64,000 nt of DNA, taken from NCBI GenBank assembly GCA_037176845.1, contig JAYKXP010000086.1:124001-188000 (forward strand), read 5' to 3'. How positions within the stretch are numbered: position 1 is the first letter of the stretch; each line of letters starts with the position of its first letter. Shown here piece after piece: positions 34,356 to 46,123 of this stretch. The notes beneath the pieces are model-generated. The model did not search any database, had not been told where the DNA came from, and saw nothing but the letters and a program-made list of their open reading frames with translations. The position numbers and the translations under genes were made by a program. Origin of the DNA: Paramarasmius palmivorus. Its lineage: Eukaryota > Basidiomycota > Agaricomycetes > Agaricales > Marasmiaceae.

Positions 34356-35896
34356 TTACAGACTCTGACTCTCAATGTCCCCAGAGCTATCACCGGGTCT
34401 GAACCTCATTTGAGATAAAACTCCTATGGAGGTGCCGTCGGAGCCTTTAACAGGCGCACTGCCAAACTTGATGGTAGTTAACGCGTTTCGATTCTCGTTC
34501 TCCACTGCTTTGCCGAGCCCAGCACGGACAATGATCAAAGTTGGCGCGATACCCTAAAGTGAACTATATTCAGGAACAGTCTCGAGATATGCTTCTTTCG
34601 AGTCAGGACTAACCGCAGCCTGTAGGACAATAGGAAACAAATCTATTGGCGCAAGTCCCATCTTGTCCGGATCCATGACACGGTGGAGTACAATTCCAAT
34701 GATAAGGCACGTGGGATAAATGACTCCAGATTCCAAACTGCGCATACAGGGTAAATCTTAAGAGCGCCGGATGTCCAAAGGATGCATCGCTCACATTATT
34801 GCCACAATCGCCGTATATTTTTGGTCAACTTGCCGCCCCATTACTGCCCGAATTTGGCGAGTAATCAACCATATTCTCCCGGCTAGGAAGTTGATTATCA
34901 GCGGCTTCTGACACGATAGAGCGAAGAAGCTTACCAGTCATTAATGTAATCACACCGTTGATTGCAGCATTAGCGGCAAAGTAGCCGTCACTCAATTGAC
35001 TTGCTTTCTCTAACAGCTCAAAGCTCGAGGGTTTCGTCCTATTCACGAATGATATAGGGACCATAATAGCGCTGGCTAGCCCGATGGCTGTTGAAGGTAT
35101 TAAAGTTAGTAGGTCATCCGCTTCCTGAGAATGTCAACACACTGTGCAGAACGAAACATGCAATTCCTAGTGGGATTCCGATTCTTTTCTGAGACCCCCA
35201 GATTATGTAGCAACGGTGGATCTGGAAGTAGGGTGTGAGACACAGTACCCGAAAATAGTCTTCGTGGTGGGGGCACATACAAGCATGGAGTCTGCCGTTG
35301 CACTAAAGCTAGTCAACGGTATATTTTCCTAGTACCACCTGAGAACAACTTACTTGATGAAAACCGCGCCTATCCCGATGATCGAACTGGGACAAGTGTG
35401 GTAGTTTGATTGAACGATATATCAAAAGCGCCTCGGATAAACTTACGAGGATGCCGTCTTAAGCTCATCGTTCGCCAAATATCCGAGAAGTTCTCTGTAA
35501 TCCCCACTCTTCAATGTCCAAAACGCCATAAGTGACTGTCGAAGCAGCCCAACTGTCTCGAAAATAATGACAATAGTAGTCATTGTGAATAAGGATATTG
35601 TCCATCCGAGATATAATCTCCGGTTATTCTGCACCGTCTTTCGGCAAAGTATACTGATACATGTCGCGAATAACGCTACATATAAACCTGGGCAGGACGG
35701 TGAGCGTTTCTTCAATCAATTAAAAATTTAGGAGTCTTGCCGTAGACAAAGAACATCACCTAGGTTCGTTATGTCAAATAGAGCCTTGAGCTATAATAAA
35801 CGCGCATTAACTCACCGAAAAGGTGCTTAGTGGCTGTATCAGGATAGGTTTCGCAGACAAGAATGGTGACAGGCGCTCCTGAATACTAGCAGACAT
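34356..35896 (-). CDS. 7TM-like integral membrane protein, family copy 2
   Basis: Ten exons on the minus strand: 35816-35896, 35741-35759, 35447-35687, 35354-35386, 35281-35302, 35143-35221, 34935-35087, 34795-34882, 34614-34737 and 34356-34553, giving 345 residues. Family hallmarks: VYGLYVALFATCISIL, NATADSMLIHRCYIIWGSQKR, AGRIWLITRQIR, ILESGVIYPTCLIIG and IAPTLIIVRAG. The exon layout parallels copy 1, including a 19-nt second exon. The intron after that exon begins GCAAG and ends CCCAG, a GC-AG intron; any GT alternative leads to a stop. A polar C-terminal tail of about 50 residues follows the last helix. Function unknown. Confidence 0.86.
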
Positions 35897-36749
35897 GATG
35901 GATGGAAGGAAAGAGGAAACGAGTTTCGCCTGAGCATTATCAGGACGTAGTCCATTATATCGGCGGTCGGGGATTGTGGGCGCTCGACAAGTCTTGGCAC
36001 GATGGGTTAGCCGTGCTATTTCCACGTTCGTATTGCGGTTGATGAAATGAAATGTTTAAAGCCAAGATGTCCACTAGAGCACAGACGCCTCATGTCCCTC
36101 TTTCTATGCGTCGATAGAACGCCCAAGACTGGCTTACTATCGCTAGCAAATGAGGCTTAGTGTGTAACTTGTCGAGCACCCAGAGTTCAAAGCTCACACG
36201 ATGCACTGGCCCTGAGGCCGGGATAGTAGATAGTTACCAATGATGTATTTCTACACGCATCGCCGAGAAAGACTCACTCTGGTTTATAAGATGAACGTTG
36301 CAGTGCAGTTCCCCTTATAATAATACCATACGATATTACGAACGACTTCGATGGGATATACTTAACCGTGAAATGGAAGATGGCAAACCTCAAGTGCTGT
36401 TGCCGGCGAACTGAAATGGGCGGTGGGAGTCGAGTTGATGATAGCGAAGATGCATTCGGAGCATGTTCAGAGCTTATACCGTTGATTTACACACTATTAT
36501 ATCACGAATCGCTAATATACGGAATCAATAATCAGTACTCTACTGGTGGAACAAGAAATACAGGCTCCCTCGATACAGATACAACAAGAAAAACGATTGG
36601 CTGATAACATTGCGATGTGATGACAAGAAAGGATGCAGGCAAATCAAGTCCGGTAACATGATTCATGCAGCGCAATGGAAACACCGAGGTTAGACATGAT
36701 TCTAATCGGCTCGCTTTGACGCTTCTAGGCTGCAGTCAGCCACGTCACG
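35897..36749. other. Intergenic, nothing recognised
   Basis: Between the start of the 7TM-like gene and the end of the Myb-like gene, both minus strand. The open frame at 36368-36604 on the plus strand has no family features. Confidence 0.45.
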
Positions 36750-38480
36750 TCAAGATGTCACGAAGAACAAACCTGACAGGCGAATACGATCCTTCAGTGC
36801 CGGGATCCTGACTATCAAACGCACAGGAGAGGTTTCCGCCTTCGTGATGTCACCTTTGGACATTGATTTTGATTTTTTCGGCGAATGGGTAGATGGTAAC
36901 ATTAGATTATCGTTCTTGGACTCCGACCGCTTCCGCTTGGCGGTTGGCGATACGGAGTGAACGCGACGGATGAAAGTGTGATGTCGTCGATCCATCGAGG
37001 CTGGAGTCGGAATGTGCGTGATATCGGTCTTGGTTCTTTTCTGGTACTCCCTCACAAGTCGGTCAAAAACGACTCGGTTTGAGGTGTACCGCTGGCACCA
37101 AGCATCAGAAGCATGCGAATCCGCTCCCTAAAAACATGTCAGGTCCATCGTTTCGAGGTTGAAGGATTCATACTGCAATATCTTTCACGAACTTCACAAA
37201 CACGGAATCATCATTGGAGTTGGTGGCGATGTACTTGAGGAACAGGAGGTCTTCGTTCACCTTGAATACGAAGCCTGGACGAGGGAGTTCCTCGAGTTCT
37301 CGGAGGAAATAAAGGTCGGCAGCGGTGAAGTGATATTCTGTGACCGGCGTGGCTGTCGACTCTGTATCGGATCCGAGTTCAGGATCGAGTTCCTGGCCTG
37401 GGGGGTAGACCAGCTCATCATCTTCACTTTCGCTTTTCGATTCTAGATGAGGAGCTGAAGGGGTAACTCGGTTCATCTCTAGCATGTATTTGGAGATAAG
37501 TTCTTCTATCACAGTTCGGTGTTCGTAATATCGCGCTTTCCAGCTGGTTGGGTGACGGCGCTGAGCGATAGCCCCACCCTGCGAGAACATGTTCAGCTGA
37601 GGTTTGACATACGAAATGATGGTCGCGCACCTCTAAGACAAAGCCTTCGTATACACGTAGCGAGCCGTAGCCAAGTTCAGGGTTTAGTAATTTCTGTTGA
37701 GCCAGGTATCGAGCTAAAGCTTCGTCGCTGTCGGACAATCTTCTACTAGACAGGTTGCGAGCAGGATTGGGAGTAGGGTTGGGTATCAATGATACTCGAT
37801 CGCACGTTAGGGCCTGCACGGGCTCGACGGAAACAGAAAAACGCGTCGATATTTGTTCTTCAATCTCGGCCGCATTGTCTAGATAATAGTTTCTCCAGCT
37901 TGACATGTTTCTCCTAACTCCCCATGGAGAATACCCTCCAACCTTCGGGTTAAAAGAGTCAAAAGAGGACCAGGAGCAATCCGAACAAGACGCTACGCAC
38001 GTTAGCAACCAGGTCACGATAAACAGCCTGTCCGCGGCGAACTTGCATATCCTTCGTGTTTGTAGCGAGATATTTGATCAGAGCATCTCTATCCCCCGGC
38101 GATAGCTGAACATCTTTCTTTGGGCTAAGTGTTGGGACAAGTTGGGGTGTCGCAGGCGCGTTGAGTGGTGGAGTTGGTAGGGTGCCGTTAGCCAAGTGTA
38201 GTTGTATGAGCCGGTCAAACTCTTCTGAATGTCTACAGTATCGATTCCTCCACTGACTCCAGGTATGGCTATCCCCTTTCTATCGTCCATCTAAGTATCA
38301 AAGCGCGACCGTTGATTTTGATCAGCTCACCTCTTCGACCAGCCTTTTGTACAGACGTTCTCCCTTTCTTCCTACGATCTGAGGATTATTTTTTGCGATG
38401 AAAGACACGAGATAGCAGTCGTCTCGGGCCGAGAAAGACCTTGAGGGCGGTAGCTGGGGTATATGGGACGAGGAGGACAT
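36750..38480 (-). CDS. Protein with four Rap1/Myb-like modules
   Basis: Five exons on the minus strand: 38331-38480, 38001-38279, 37631-37942, 37174-37578 and 36750-37127, 507 residues. Four copies of one plan can be seen: an acidic/aromatic start, a helix with YL.. or FI.., then a Trp-centred motif. Module 1: FSARDDCYLVSFIAKNNP with HTWSQWRNRY (residues 15-70). Module 2: LSPGDRDALIKYLATN with SSWRNYYLDN. Module 3: SDSDEALARYLAQQ with HPTSWKARYYEHR. Module 4: FTAADLYFLRELEELP with DAWCQRYTSNR. This spacing resembles the Rap1-type Myb domain, whose members bind DNA or telomeric complexes. The C terminus is basic (KRKRSESK, PKKSKSMSK), fitting a nuclear protein. An intron separates each helix half from its Trp motif in all four modules, which argues for internal duplication. 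Modules 3 and 4 are the most degenerate. Confidence 0.72.
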
Positions 38481-39241
38481 TGAGGACAAAAGGTCAAGCC
38501 ACGTGTTTTCGGTCACGTCACACCTCTAGCCCTGTCGGCCTGTCTCGGCCTGTCTCGGCCTCACGGGCCATGAGTCATGGCTGTGCCGCCCGGCAAAAGC
38601 TCCTTCACAAAATACTTTGCACGAACCTACATATTTCATCAAGCTCTGTGTTATGCCGTGCACTCACGAACTGACTTTTTTTTTATCTTTGCAACTGTAT
38701 CAGTCGTTCTGACGATATTCAAAATTTGCGCAACTTTCCGTAGTACTTGAAAGTTACCACATCACTGGGGCCTCGCAGCCCGTGCAACGCGGCTCTGATC
38801 CTTTTCGATTGATTAATGATATAGTTAGTCGTTACGCATTGAATAGCACTTGTAAGACTAAGCCTCATCAAGGGACATTCATTGTTACCGATTCAAATGT
38901 TTGTGTCGATGGTCCGGTAGTCCCCTAATGATCAACTCTATTCAACACAGCGGCTACAATGTCTCATGATGCTATACTTTGGAGCGAATCGTACCATGTG
39001 TTTATACTATCAGAAACTCAGGCTATTGCTAGAAGCTAAACGCAGTAGGACTACGGCCGTCTACGGTCCGTTACTTCTCTATTACACACACTCATTACTA
39101 CTGTACGAAATCGCGGCAGTTCTGGTCTCCTAGTATGGGGACCTGTCAAAAGCTTGTTGGTGAATCGGAATTGCGCACGGTATGTGTGCACATGCTCACT
39201 TTATGTACGCGAGTAACAGCGTTAGGCCGTCCTCTGGACGC
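38481..39241. other. Intergenic with a short tandem repeat
   Basis: Near 38533-38563 the unit GTCTCGGCCT is repeated about three times. Otherwise AT-rich and without a supported gene. Confidence 0.45.
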
Positions 39242-40595
39242 CTACATCGGGTCTTTCTCCAGTAGGTTCGATCCGCTGCGTTGATACCGATGAATAAGGC
39301 TTACAGCCAGTCGATTCTGGTGGCCACATCGAGGAAAGATATGCAGCGCCCGTTGCGCATGAGCCAACCCCTCTGTCGAGTCACTGCCATATACAGGAAT
39401 ATAGACCTCCTTTTGGACAAGAGAAAGCTGCTCTGAAGAAAGTTCCTCGTCCAATCCGCTCCACGCCGACGTTGACAGAAGATTATTTTGTCCGATGACA
39501 AAATTTAGCTTCTTCAACCTGGCAGATGAAACAGATCGCAAGGGTCGTATCAGCCTTTGTAGAATCACTTCGAGCTGTGGAAGCGGTGCTGATGTGTTCA
39601 CCTTGGAATCAGGGATATGAATGCTGAGTGATTCGAGGCGCAAAAGATGCGATAGATTGAATTCATCTGCAAGAACTTCAGCCAATGAACGTCAAAGCGA
39701 CAATCGGAGCTTCCTCACACCCAGATGCATCTTCTTCGTCTTCTCCTAGGTAACTGAGCGGGTCTATCTCATCGCTAGGAATGCTGAGATATACCGAAGT
39801 CAGTTCACTGCTCAGCTGAAGGTATGTCGGTACTCTTTCTTCGGGGGATGATGCACTGTCGCAGTTCAGGATAGACAGTTCTCTAAGGTTTGGCATTGTC
39901 TGACCACGAAGCCATCCCCAAAACGTATCTCCGGCGAATCCGTGGAATAGAATAATGTTGAGTTGCAGAGTACGAAGGAGTGGTGGAAGAGTGAGATCAA
40001 TGCGAGGCTCGTTATGAAGATCATCTAGAAGAGCACCGCAGCTGATCCCCAGGATCTCCACGCGCGAAAAGGACGAAATAAAGAGAAACAAGGAATTAAA
40101 TGTCTCCATCCGGAGGTCCAAATCAAGGCGGACAATCTGTGAGAAGGGAGCGTGAAGAAAGTCACGGTACTCCTGGTGATTGAGAAGAGGTGACGCAAAG
40201 TCCATCGCGATTGCCAAAGTATTCACGTTAATCCTCCCATTCAGTTGCTCGATGGCCTGATTGGAGGACTGTAGATGCCGGTCAAATGCGGAAAGATCTT
40301 CGTCGTCTTCATCGGGGGCTGGTTGTATAAAAAGGGTGATATTGCGGATGGCGTGAAGAGGATAACGTGCGAGATTATTGTAGAAGAGGTCTGACTGTTG
40401 TCGAGAGACGAGGCGAAATTTTGCTCCTTGGCTGAGGTAGCGAGAACATATGGTTGACCATGACGGAGACACGAGGCTGCAGGGATGCAGAAGAGTGTTC
40501 CCATCGTTTGCTTCGGCATGAAGTCCCAGAATCGTGTCAATGATCTCGAGGGGAATGGATTCTCGAGATTTGACCTTTGGCTGGCTCTGAGGCAT
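39242..40595 (-). CDS. F-box-like protein, copy 1 (intact)
   Basis: Two exons on the minus strand, 39719-40595 and 39242-39666, giving 433 residues. The start at 40595 (MPQSQPKVKS) aligns with copy 3; an ATG ten codons upstream is also possible. Residues 14-60 have F-box character (IPLEIIDTILGLH, then LLHPCSLVSPSWSTICSRYL). The rest is leucine-rich without clear repeats (NITLFIQPAPDEDDED, LDLDLRMETFNSLF, LPPLLRTLQLNI, DPLSYLGEDEEDA). The donor GTGAGG gives TCTGGGT joined to ATGAATTC. F-box proteins recruit substrates to SCF ubiquitin ligases; whether this diverged type still binds Skp1 is not known. Mushroom genomes carry many such copies. Confidence 0.85.
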
Positions 40596-41847
40596 TGCCT
40601 TGAAATTGGGTGATAAAGGGTGCATTTCTCGGAGGTCTTATATGTCTTAACTGGCTCGGGAAAGGTTGGAGAAAGGCGGGTGTCAACCAATTCTACGTGT
40701 TTTGCCATTACACGAAGCGGCCGCATCAGCTCGATGCTGATCCAAATAACGTCAAGTGATTGAACCTTATTCGACATGGGACGGGGACTAACGTCAAAAA
40801 AGCTGGAATGCACTCCCCGTACTTTGAATAATCAATAATCCAGTTGCGAGATCAGTAAATAGTAAGTAGTAGCCAATTTCTAAGGTTCGCTGCAAACGCC
40901 CAAGAGTGTCTTGTCCAACATGTACAGTTGGGATCTCGGGAGATAGTGATCAAATCAGGATGAATTTTAGTTAGAAGCCCGGGAGATCTATATTTCAGGA
41001 ACACTAAATGCCTATTCAAACGGATTAATGGACACATTCGCACATAGCTTTGGCAACTTGCGACAAATTTGCGGTCACGATGGGAACTCCGTGACCAGAA
41101 AATTCCAAGAAAATTCCCAGCTTTGGCAGCATCTACTCGGGGTTAGGTTATTCATAACAACCCTGGGAATCGCCAACGTAGGCCACATGGGCTATTATAC
41201 CTTCATGCAAACGCTGGATGGTATCCTGAGTATAGAATCATTAAGAACACTCGGCAGCTGATCCAAATGAAAGCAAACGGAAGCATAATATCGCAATGAA
41301 CCATAAGGGCGCAGCGTTGCGATGTCATGACATTGAATGGGTAGATGCTATGTGGAGCGTCTTTTGTTAATGTATTGTACTATGACGGTGCGGCAGGCAT
41401 TTCGACGAGGGTTTGGGGTGTCATTGCAACCAACGACATACGATTTCGACTGAGGATCTTTGAAGATCTAAGCACGGCGTTTTCCGATCACGGGGATTCG
41501 GATGCGCTTGCTAATGGTAATGGCGCAATCGAGGGCTCGGGAATCAATATCAGGTGTCAGGACCCTACCCATCGCCATCAAGCCTATGGGGCGCCAATAA
41601 AGGGCGTTTTACACTTCATGCTGGTGGTTTCCGACCTCAGGTATAGGCTAATGCCTCAAGTCAACACGTAATGTGACGAGTTAGACCTTCTATAGCATAT
41701 TGTTTGCGATTCTATCGACAATCGTACTAAATTGAGTTCCGGAACGAAATTTTGCCATTCAAGCTTTCGCGTGAACCTGAACGTGTGACTAACGATATTC
41801 AAAGTTAGTGAGCTCGCATAGACCTAAGTGGAGACCAGTAGGAATAC
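40596..41847. other. Intergenic between F-box-like copies
   Basis: No supported gene. The frame at 41345-41671 (plus) is open but resembles nothing I know. Confidence 0.4.
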
Positions 41848-42999
41848 CTATAACGAATCTTTTTCCAACAGGTTTGTTCCGCTTCGCTGGTAGCCTTCGA
41901 GAAGCGTAATGGTCAGACGTCCTTGCTCTCCACATAGAGGAAATAGATGCAAAGCACGTTTTACATACGTCAGCCTCGTGGGGAAGGGACAGGAATGAAT
42001 ATCTCCTTTTGGACGAAGGAGAACTGGCCCGAACAAAGCACCCCATCCAATCTATCCCATGCTGGACTGGAAAGGATCACATCGAGCTGAGGGAGTGGTG
42101 CTGATGAGTCTACCTTGGAATCTGGGATATGGATGTTGGAGGATCCAAGGGAAGAAAGGTCCGCGAGATCATACTCATCTGCAAGAGAAATTAACAATTG
42201 AATACAGCGAAAATGAAATAGGCTCACATCCAGATGCTTCTTCAAGATACATGAGTGGACTCGTGTCATCACTCGGAAAACTGAGGTACAGGGAAGTCAA
42301 TGTATCGTTGAGTAGAAGGTATGTTGGTACCCTCTACTGAGGACCTGATGCACAATCGCAGCTGAAACACGGCAATATTGAGATGTAGGGTATGAAGGAG
42401 TGGCGGAAGATAGAGATCTACATGCAGCTCGACGTTGGGATCATCCTGGAGGGCGTCACAGGTTATACATAGGATCTCCACCTGGATGAAAGAAGAAATG
42501 AAGAGAAACAGATAGTTGAATGTCTCCGTTCGGAGGTCTAGTTGAACGATATTTGGGAAGTACAGTAACTTTGGTGAGTAAGGAGAGATGTTGAAAAGCC
42601 CATGGCCAGTGCCAGACTCTTCACGTTCGTCCTCCCGCTTATTTGTTCGGTGATATGAATGGATACCCGTAATTGGCTGTCGAGCTCGGAAAGGTCATCA
42701 TCATCATCATCATCTTCCTCGTTGGCAGGTTGCATGAAAATGGTGATATTATGGATGGAATGAAGAGGGTAATGAGCGAGGTAGCGGTAGAAGGGATCTG
42801 ATTCCTGAAGGTGAGTGGATTCGGACCTTTGCCCCCCTCCGCGAGATAGCGAGCAATATAGTTGACCATTACCGGGAAACGAGGCTACACGGATACAGGA
42901 GAGCATTGCCGTTGCTTTCACTGGCATGAACCCTAGAACCACGTCGATGAGCTCCATGGGAAGGGAGCACAGCGAAGATTTGGCCGGAGCTAGCGACAT
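41848..42999 (-). pseudogene. F-box-like protein, copy 2 (decayed)
   Basis: A shortened minus-strand relative of the copies at 39242-40595 and 54866-56247. Recognisable pieces occur in order but in different frames: LPMELIDVVLGF, then DPFYRYLAHYPLHSIHNITIFMQ with an expanded acidic run (GATGAT repeats near 42690-42715), VEILCITCDALQDD, LPPLLHTLHLNI, NIHIPDSKVDSSAPLPQLDVI, LVQ-like FSFVQKEIFIPV, and the end ALHLFPLCGEQGRL with GYQRSGTNLLEKDSL. At least three frameshifts and two internal deletions (around 42340 and 42050) separate these. No ATG-to-stop frame survives. Confidence 0.82.
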
Positions 43000-43516
43000 A
43001 GAGGGCCTGGGGACGAGGTACAAAATATAAGGGTACGAAATATAAGGGTTCTCCATAAGATCAGGTGTGATGATTGCGTACGTTGACTACATTCAGGGGG
43101 GCGCTCCATGCTGAAATGATTTTTTCGTGTTGTCACCCTACATTTCAGGTATTTCAATGAATCACTCAGCATTACACGTATCTACTCGAGTATAAAGCCT
43201 CTAAGCCGACATTGCACTGTAACTAGAGGATCCAGTACTCAGCGGCAAATATTCCTAAAATAAAGTCGAAGGGGAGAGTCACCAGGCTCCGAAATCCAGG
43301 ACGCTTGTATAAATGAACCACTCTGCACCGCTTTGGCTCCATCACCAAATGGCGGCGTATCGCGGTCTACAATGAATACTGAGTCGCCTGCTTTGACAAG
43401 CGTGTATCAACGCGAGATTGTCGGTAGTGGACGGACATGAGAAGATGAACATATGGAGAATAAGGTCATTGGTAAGCAGTGCTTTTGAAAGGGCCGGTCT
43501 AATATTTGCACAATGT

Positions 43517-43579
43517 TACAGCTATTCTAATAATCGTAGGCCGCATCGAAAAAACAGCTGGCTTACCAAGCGCTCCACC
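43517..43579 (+). repeat. Inverted repeat arm 1 (7TM exon fragment)
   Basis: This stretch is matched in reverse orientation at 43846-43910: shared blocks TACAGCTATTCTAATAAT, GTAGGCCGCATCGAAAAAA and GGCTTACCAAGCGC-like, with a few substitutions. Translated, it gives AILIIVGRIEKTAGLPSAP. Confidence 0.75.
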
Positions 43580-43845
43580 TTTGATGTCATTCCCTTACAA
43601 TGACACTCATAGTCACCCACAACGCGAACAATACGCGAACAATACGCGAACACGCTGCTGATTTCATAGCTCCACCACTGCTGTATACGTACAGAGTAAT
43701 AATTCTACTTTCTCAACTAAAAATTCACTATGCATCTCAGCCAACGTCGATCAAATCAGTACTTGCTTAGCACAAGTATAAGTGGTCAAAACTGTCGTCC
43801 CAACACGCAGAAAATTGGGGGAGGATACGTGAGAATGTGGAGTAG

Positions 43846-43910
43846 GTGGGGCGCTTGGTAAGCTAGCTTTTTTTTCGATGCGGCCTACAATTATTAGAAT
43901 AGCTGTAATA
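43846..43910 (-). repeat. Inverted repeat arm 2 (7TM exon fragment)
   Basis: Reverse-strand counterpart of 43517-43579, giving AILIIVGRIEKKASLPSAP on the minus strand. The two copies are 266 bp apart. Confidence 0.75.
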
Positions 43911-44528
43911 CAGTTAGATACTATTTGCCTCGTGGTCAGCACGCGATATTGATATTACTAGGACCAACAAGTCAGCCACCGCGGAAGTTATCCGCGTTTG
44001 ACGTTGACAGCGTGCACAAATATTTCGTTTGTCCGAGACCAACGTAACACCTCACTTCTTCTGAGATCATGTTCATCCAAAGAAGGCCAGTCAACATTAT
44101 GCTAATGTGAAGCTACCTCAAGGAACGTATATCAGATAGCCGATCGTTAGAAAGGCCGTATTCAAGCTGATCACATATATACATGCTACTAACTTCCTCA
44201 TGGCGATAACCACAGGTTGGGATCCTGTGATCTTCTATCGCGAGTACTGAGTGGTACAGTAACATAACTAAGAGGAAACACATCATCTCGGCAGTAAAAT
44301 ATGTCACTGACAATATATCTAAAAGTGAATAGTCAACAAGGGGCTGTGGAGGACACAATTCCGTAAACTATTTATGAGTTTTGCGACTGAGGGTCAAAGC
44401 TGAGACCAGAGAGTGAACCGCACTCAACGATAGTTCAAATAATACAGCCTAAGGACTCCGATCGTTAGTAGCGCTGGATCCCTCCAAGAGTCTACAGGCC
44501 GGCCAGACTGAGCTGATTCGGAGTATAC

Positions 44529-45213
44529 AATAGTGCCGCTCAAACCTGGTATTCTGAACGTATTCTGGACGTATTTCGATTTGTATTCTGATGTGTATTT
44601 TAGATGTAGAATACAACCCAAATTTGTCAACGAAAATACGATCTTTGAGAATACAGGTTTTTATTACTTCCGATTTTGGAACGTATTTTCGATCCACATT
44701 TCGCTCGTCTTCTTTGGGTTATGTTTTAAACTCAGCGTGCCGGCTCGGCGAGACAGACCTTCCATGAGTTCCAAACGAAGCCTTTCTACTTGAAGACTGT
44801 GGATAGAGCGATAGATATCATGAAGTTCATGTAAATAACCTATCACTTTGACTTCTTGCACATAGTAGAAGGGAACACAGGGGACAACGGAACCTGAACT
44901 CGGGAGGCGCGCAAGTTTGACTGAGTGATTGCCGTGATTCCACCCAGCAAGCAAAGCAGGTGACCTCGGCGAATTGCGGCGGAGTTTGACCACGCCATGT
45001 TGCCGCAAGGCTGTTGAGCAAGGTTTCAGTGTATTTTGAGCGTATTCTGGCTGAATTCCAGGTAGGGGGGTCTCAAAGTTGAGATTCTCAAGCAATTTTA
45101 CTTCGTATTCTTGTTAACAACTTAGAGCTATTTCAGGGCCAAAAGGGCCCAAAATACAATCAAAATGATGTTCCAAAATACGTCTGAAAATCGCAGGTTT
45201 GAACAGTACTATT
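44529..45213. mobile_element. MITE-like element with GTATTCTG subterminal repeats (685 bp)
   Basis: The left end AATAGTGCCGCTCAAACCTG is mirrored at the right end as AATAGTACTGTTCAAACCTG on the opposite strand. Inside each end are several copies of a CGTATTCTGG/CGTATTTTGG motif (44553-44620 and 45026-45185). No transposase-like frame lies between; an open minus-strand frame at 44664-45095 has no known features. A target-site duplication is not evident. Confidence 0.7.
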
Positions 45214-46057
45214 AAATGTGATCGCATTGACGCAGAACTGGCGCCACCGATGCGAAGCTGCCGATATGAGGTTTCCCGGCCTTTTCCTTCCGGCCGTGCA
45301 TGCGGCTACTTATTTTGCTGTGTTGACTTGCTCTGCGGAGAACTGGAGATGGAGCTTTTCATAAGCGTTAGTATTGGGAAATTCCGAAAGGTGTCACACT
45401 TTTTCATTATACAGTATGTATTTTAAAAAATTTCGCTGCGCCAAAATGCCTCGATAAGCTGACATACAGTATGACACGTTTTTCCTTATTGAGGTTGTAT
45501 TGAGGCAATCTCTGGACCAAACGTTGCCGAAATCTAGTTTAAATCGGCAAAACAGCCGGCCTGCGGGCAAGTTCTGATTCATACGTAAATGCAGAAGTTT
45601 TATGCACCTTTGATCCCGAGCGAAGAGGCCTCAGTATACACCTAGATTTCATTACGCGGCCCTAACATTAGCGCGTAGCTATTTCTCCCACCTTACATCA
45701 GTAAGGTTACATCAAATGGCACTTTGGGACGGGAATCATGAATGGCATAACGGCTGCATTTTGTCCCAAATCTCGAGTGCGGCATCCTTGCCGGACCCCC
45801 GGTTCTCCCGCCAAAATGCCGCTATACAGTGGTAGGTCTCTCTGGCCACTCTGGGCCCGCTTTTGAAACAGCAAGCGACCCACCATCCACATCGATCCAC
45901 ATCGACCTGTCATGGTGATTCTCATGCGCGCTCACTCAACATCTACCTGATAAATATTTTGGCAAGCAACGCTCTCGGCACTGAAGCAAAAGGAGGCGAG
46001 CTACGTCATTTCCCTAACCGGCACTGTCATTCTCACCAAGTGTTCATATCAGAATCA
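45214..46057. other. Intergenic, nothing recognised
   Basis: Contains a short palindromic pair around 45391-45480 (GTGTCACAC...ATACAGTATGT and ACATACAGTATGACAC). No gene. Confidence 0.4.
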
Positions 46058-46064
46058 TATAAAA
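46058..46064 (+). promoter_or_regulatory. TATA box of the small membrane protein gene
   Basis: TATAAAA, 60 bp upstream of the ATG at 46124. Confidence 0.5.
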
Positions 46065-46123
46065 GTGTTCATCAAAACTTGTCGATCTAAATACCCCCAT
46101 GACCTGACCTCCCACTTCCCCCA

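Larger units (their letters stand above)
43000..44528. other. Remnants of a 7TM-like gene, with an inverted duplicate exon
   Basis: On the minus strand 43750-43930 reads IVSNCITAILIIVGRIEKK, which resembles the TM5/TM6 boundary of the 7TM-like family. A diverged copy of the same piece lies on the plus strand at 43515-43600. Further minus-strand hydrophobic sequence at 44113-44358 (AEMMCFLLVMLLYHSVLAI) may be another exon remnant. Between the copies AACGCGAACAATACGCG is a small tandem repeat. No intact gene. Confidence 0.45.

Noticed and set aside
44664..45095. 143-codon minus-strand frame inside the MITE as a transposase
   Set aside because: It has no transposase motif, is low in complexity at its ends and overlaps the subterminal repeat arrays.
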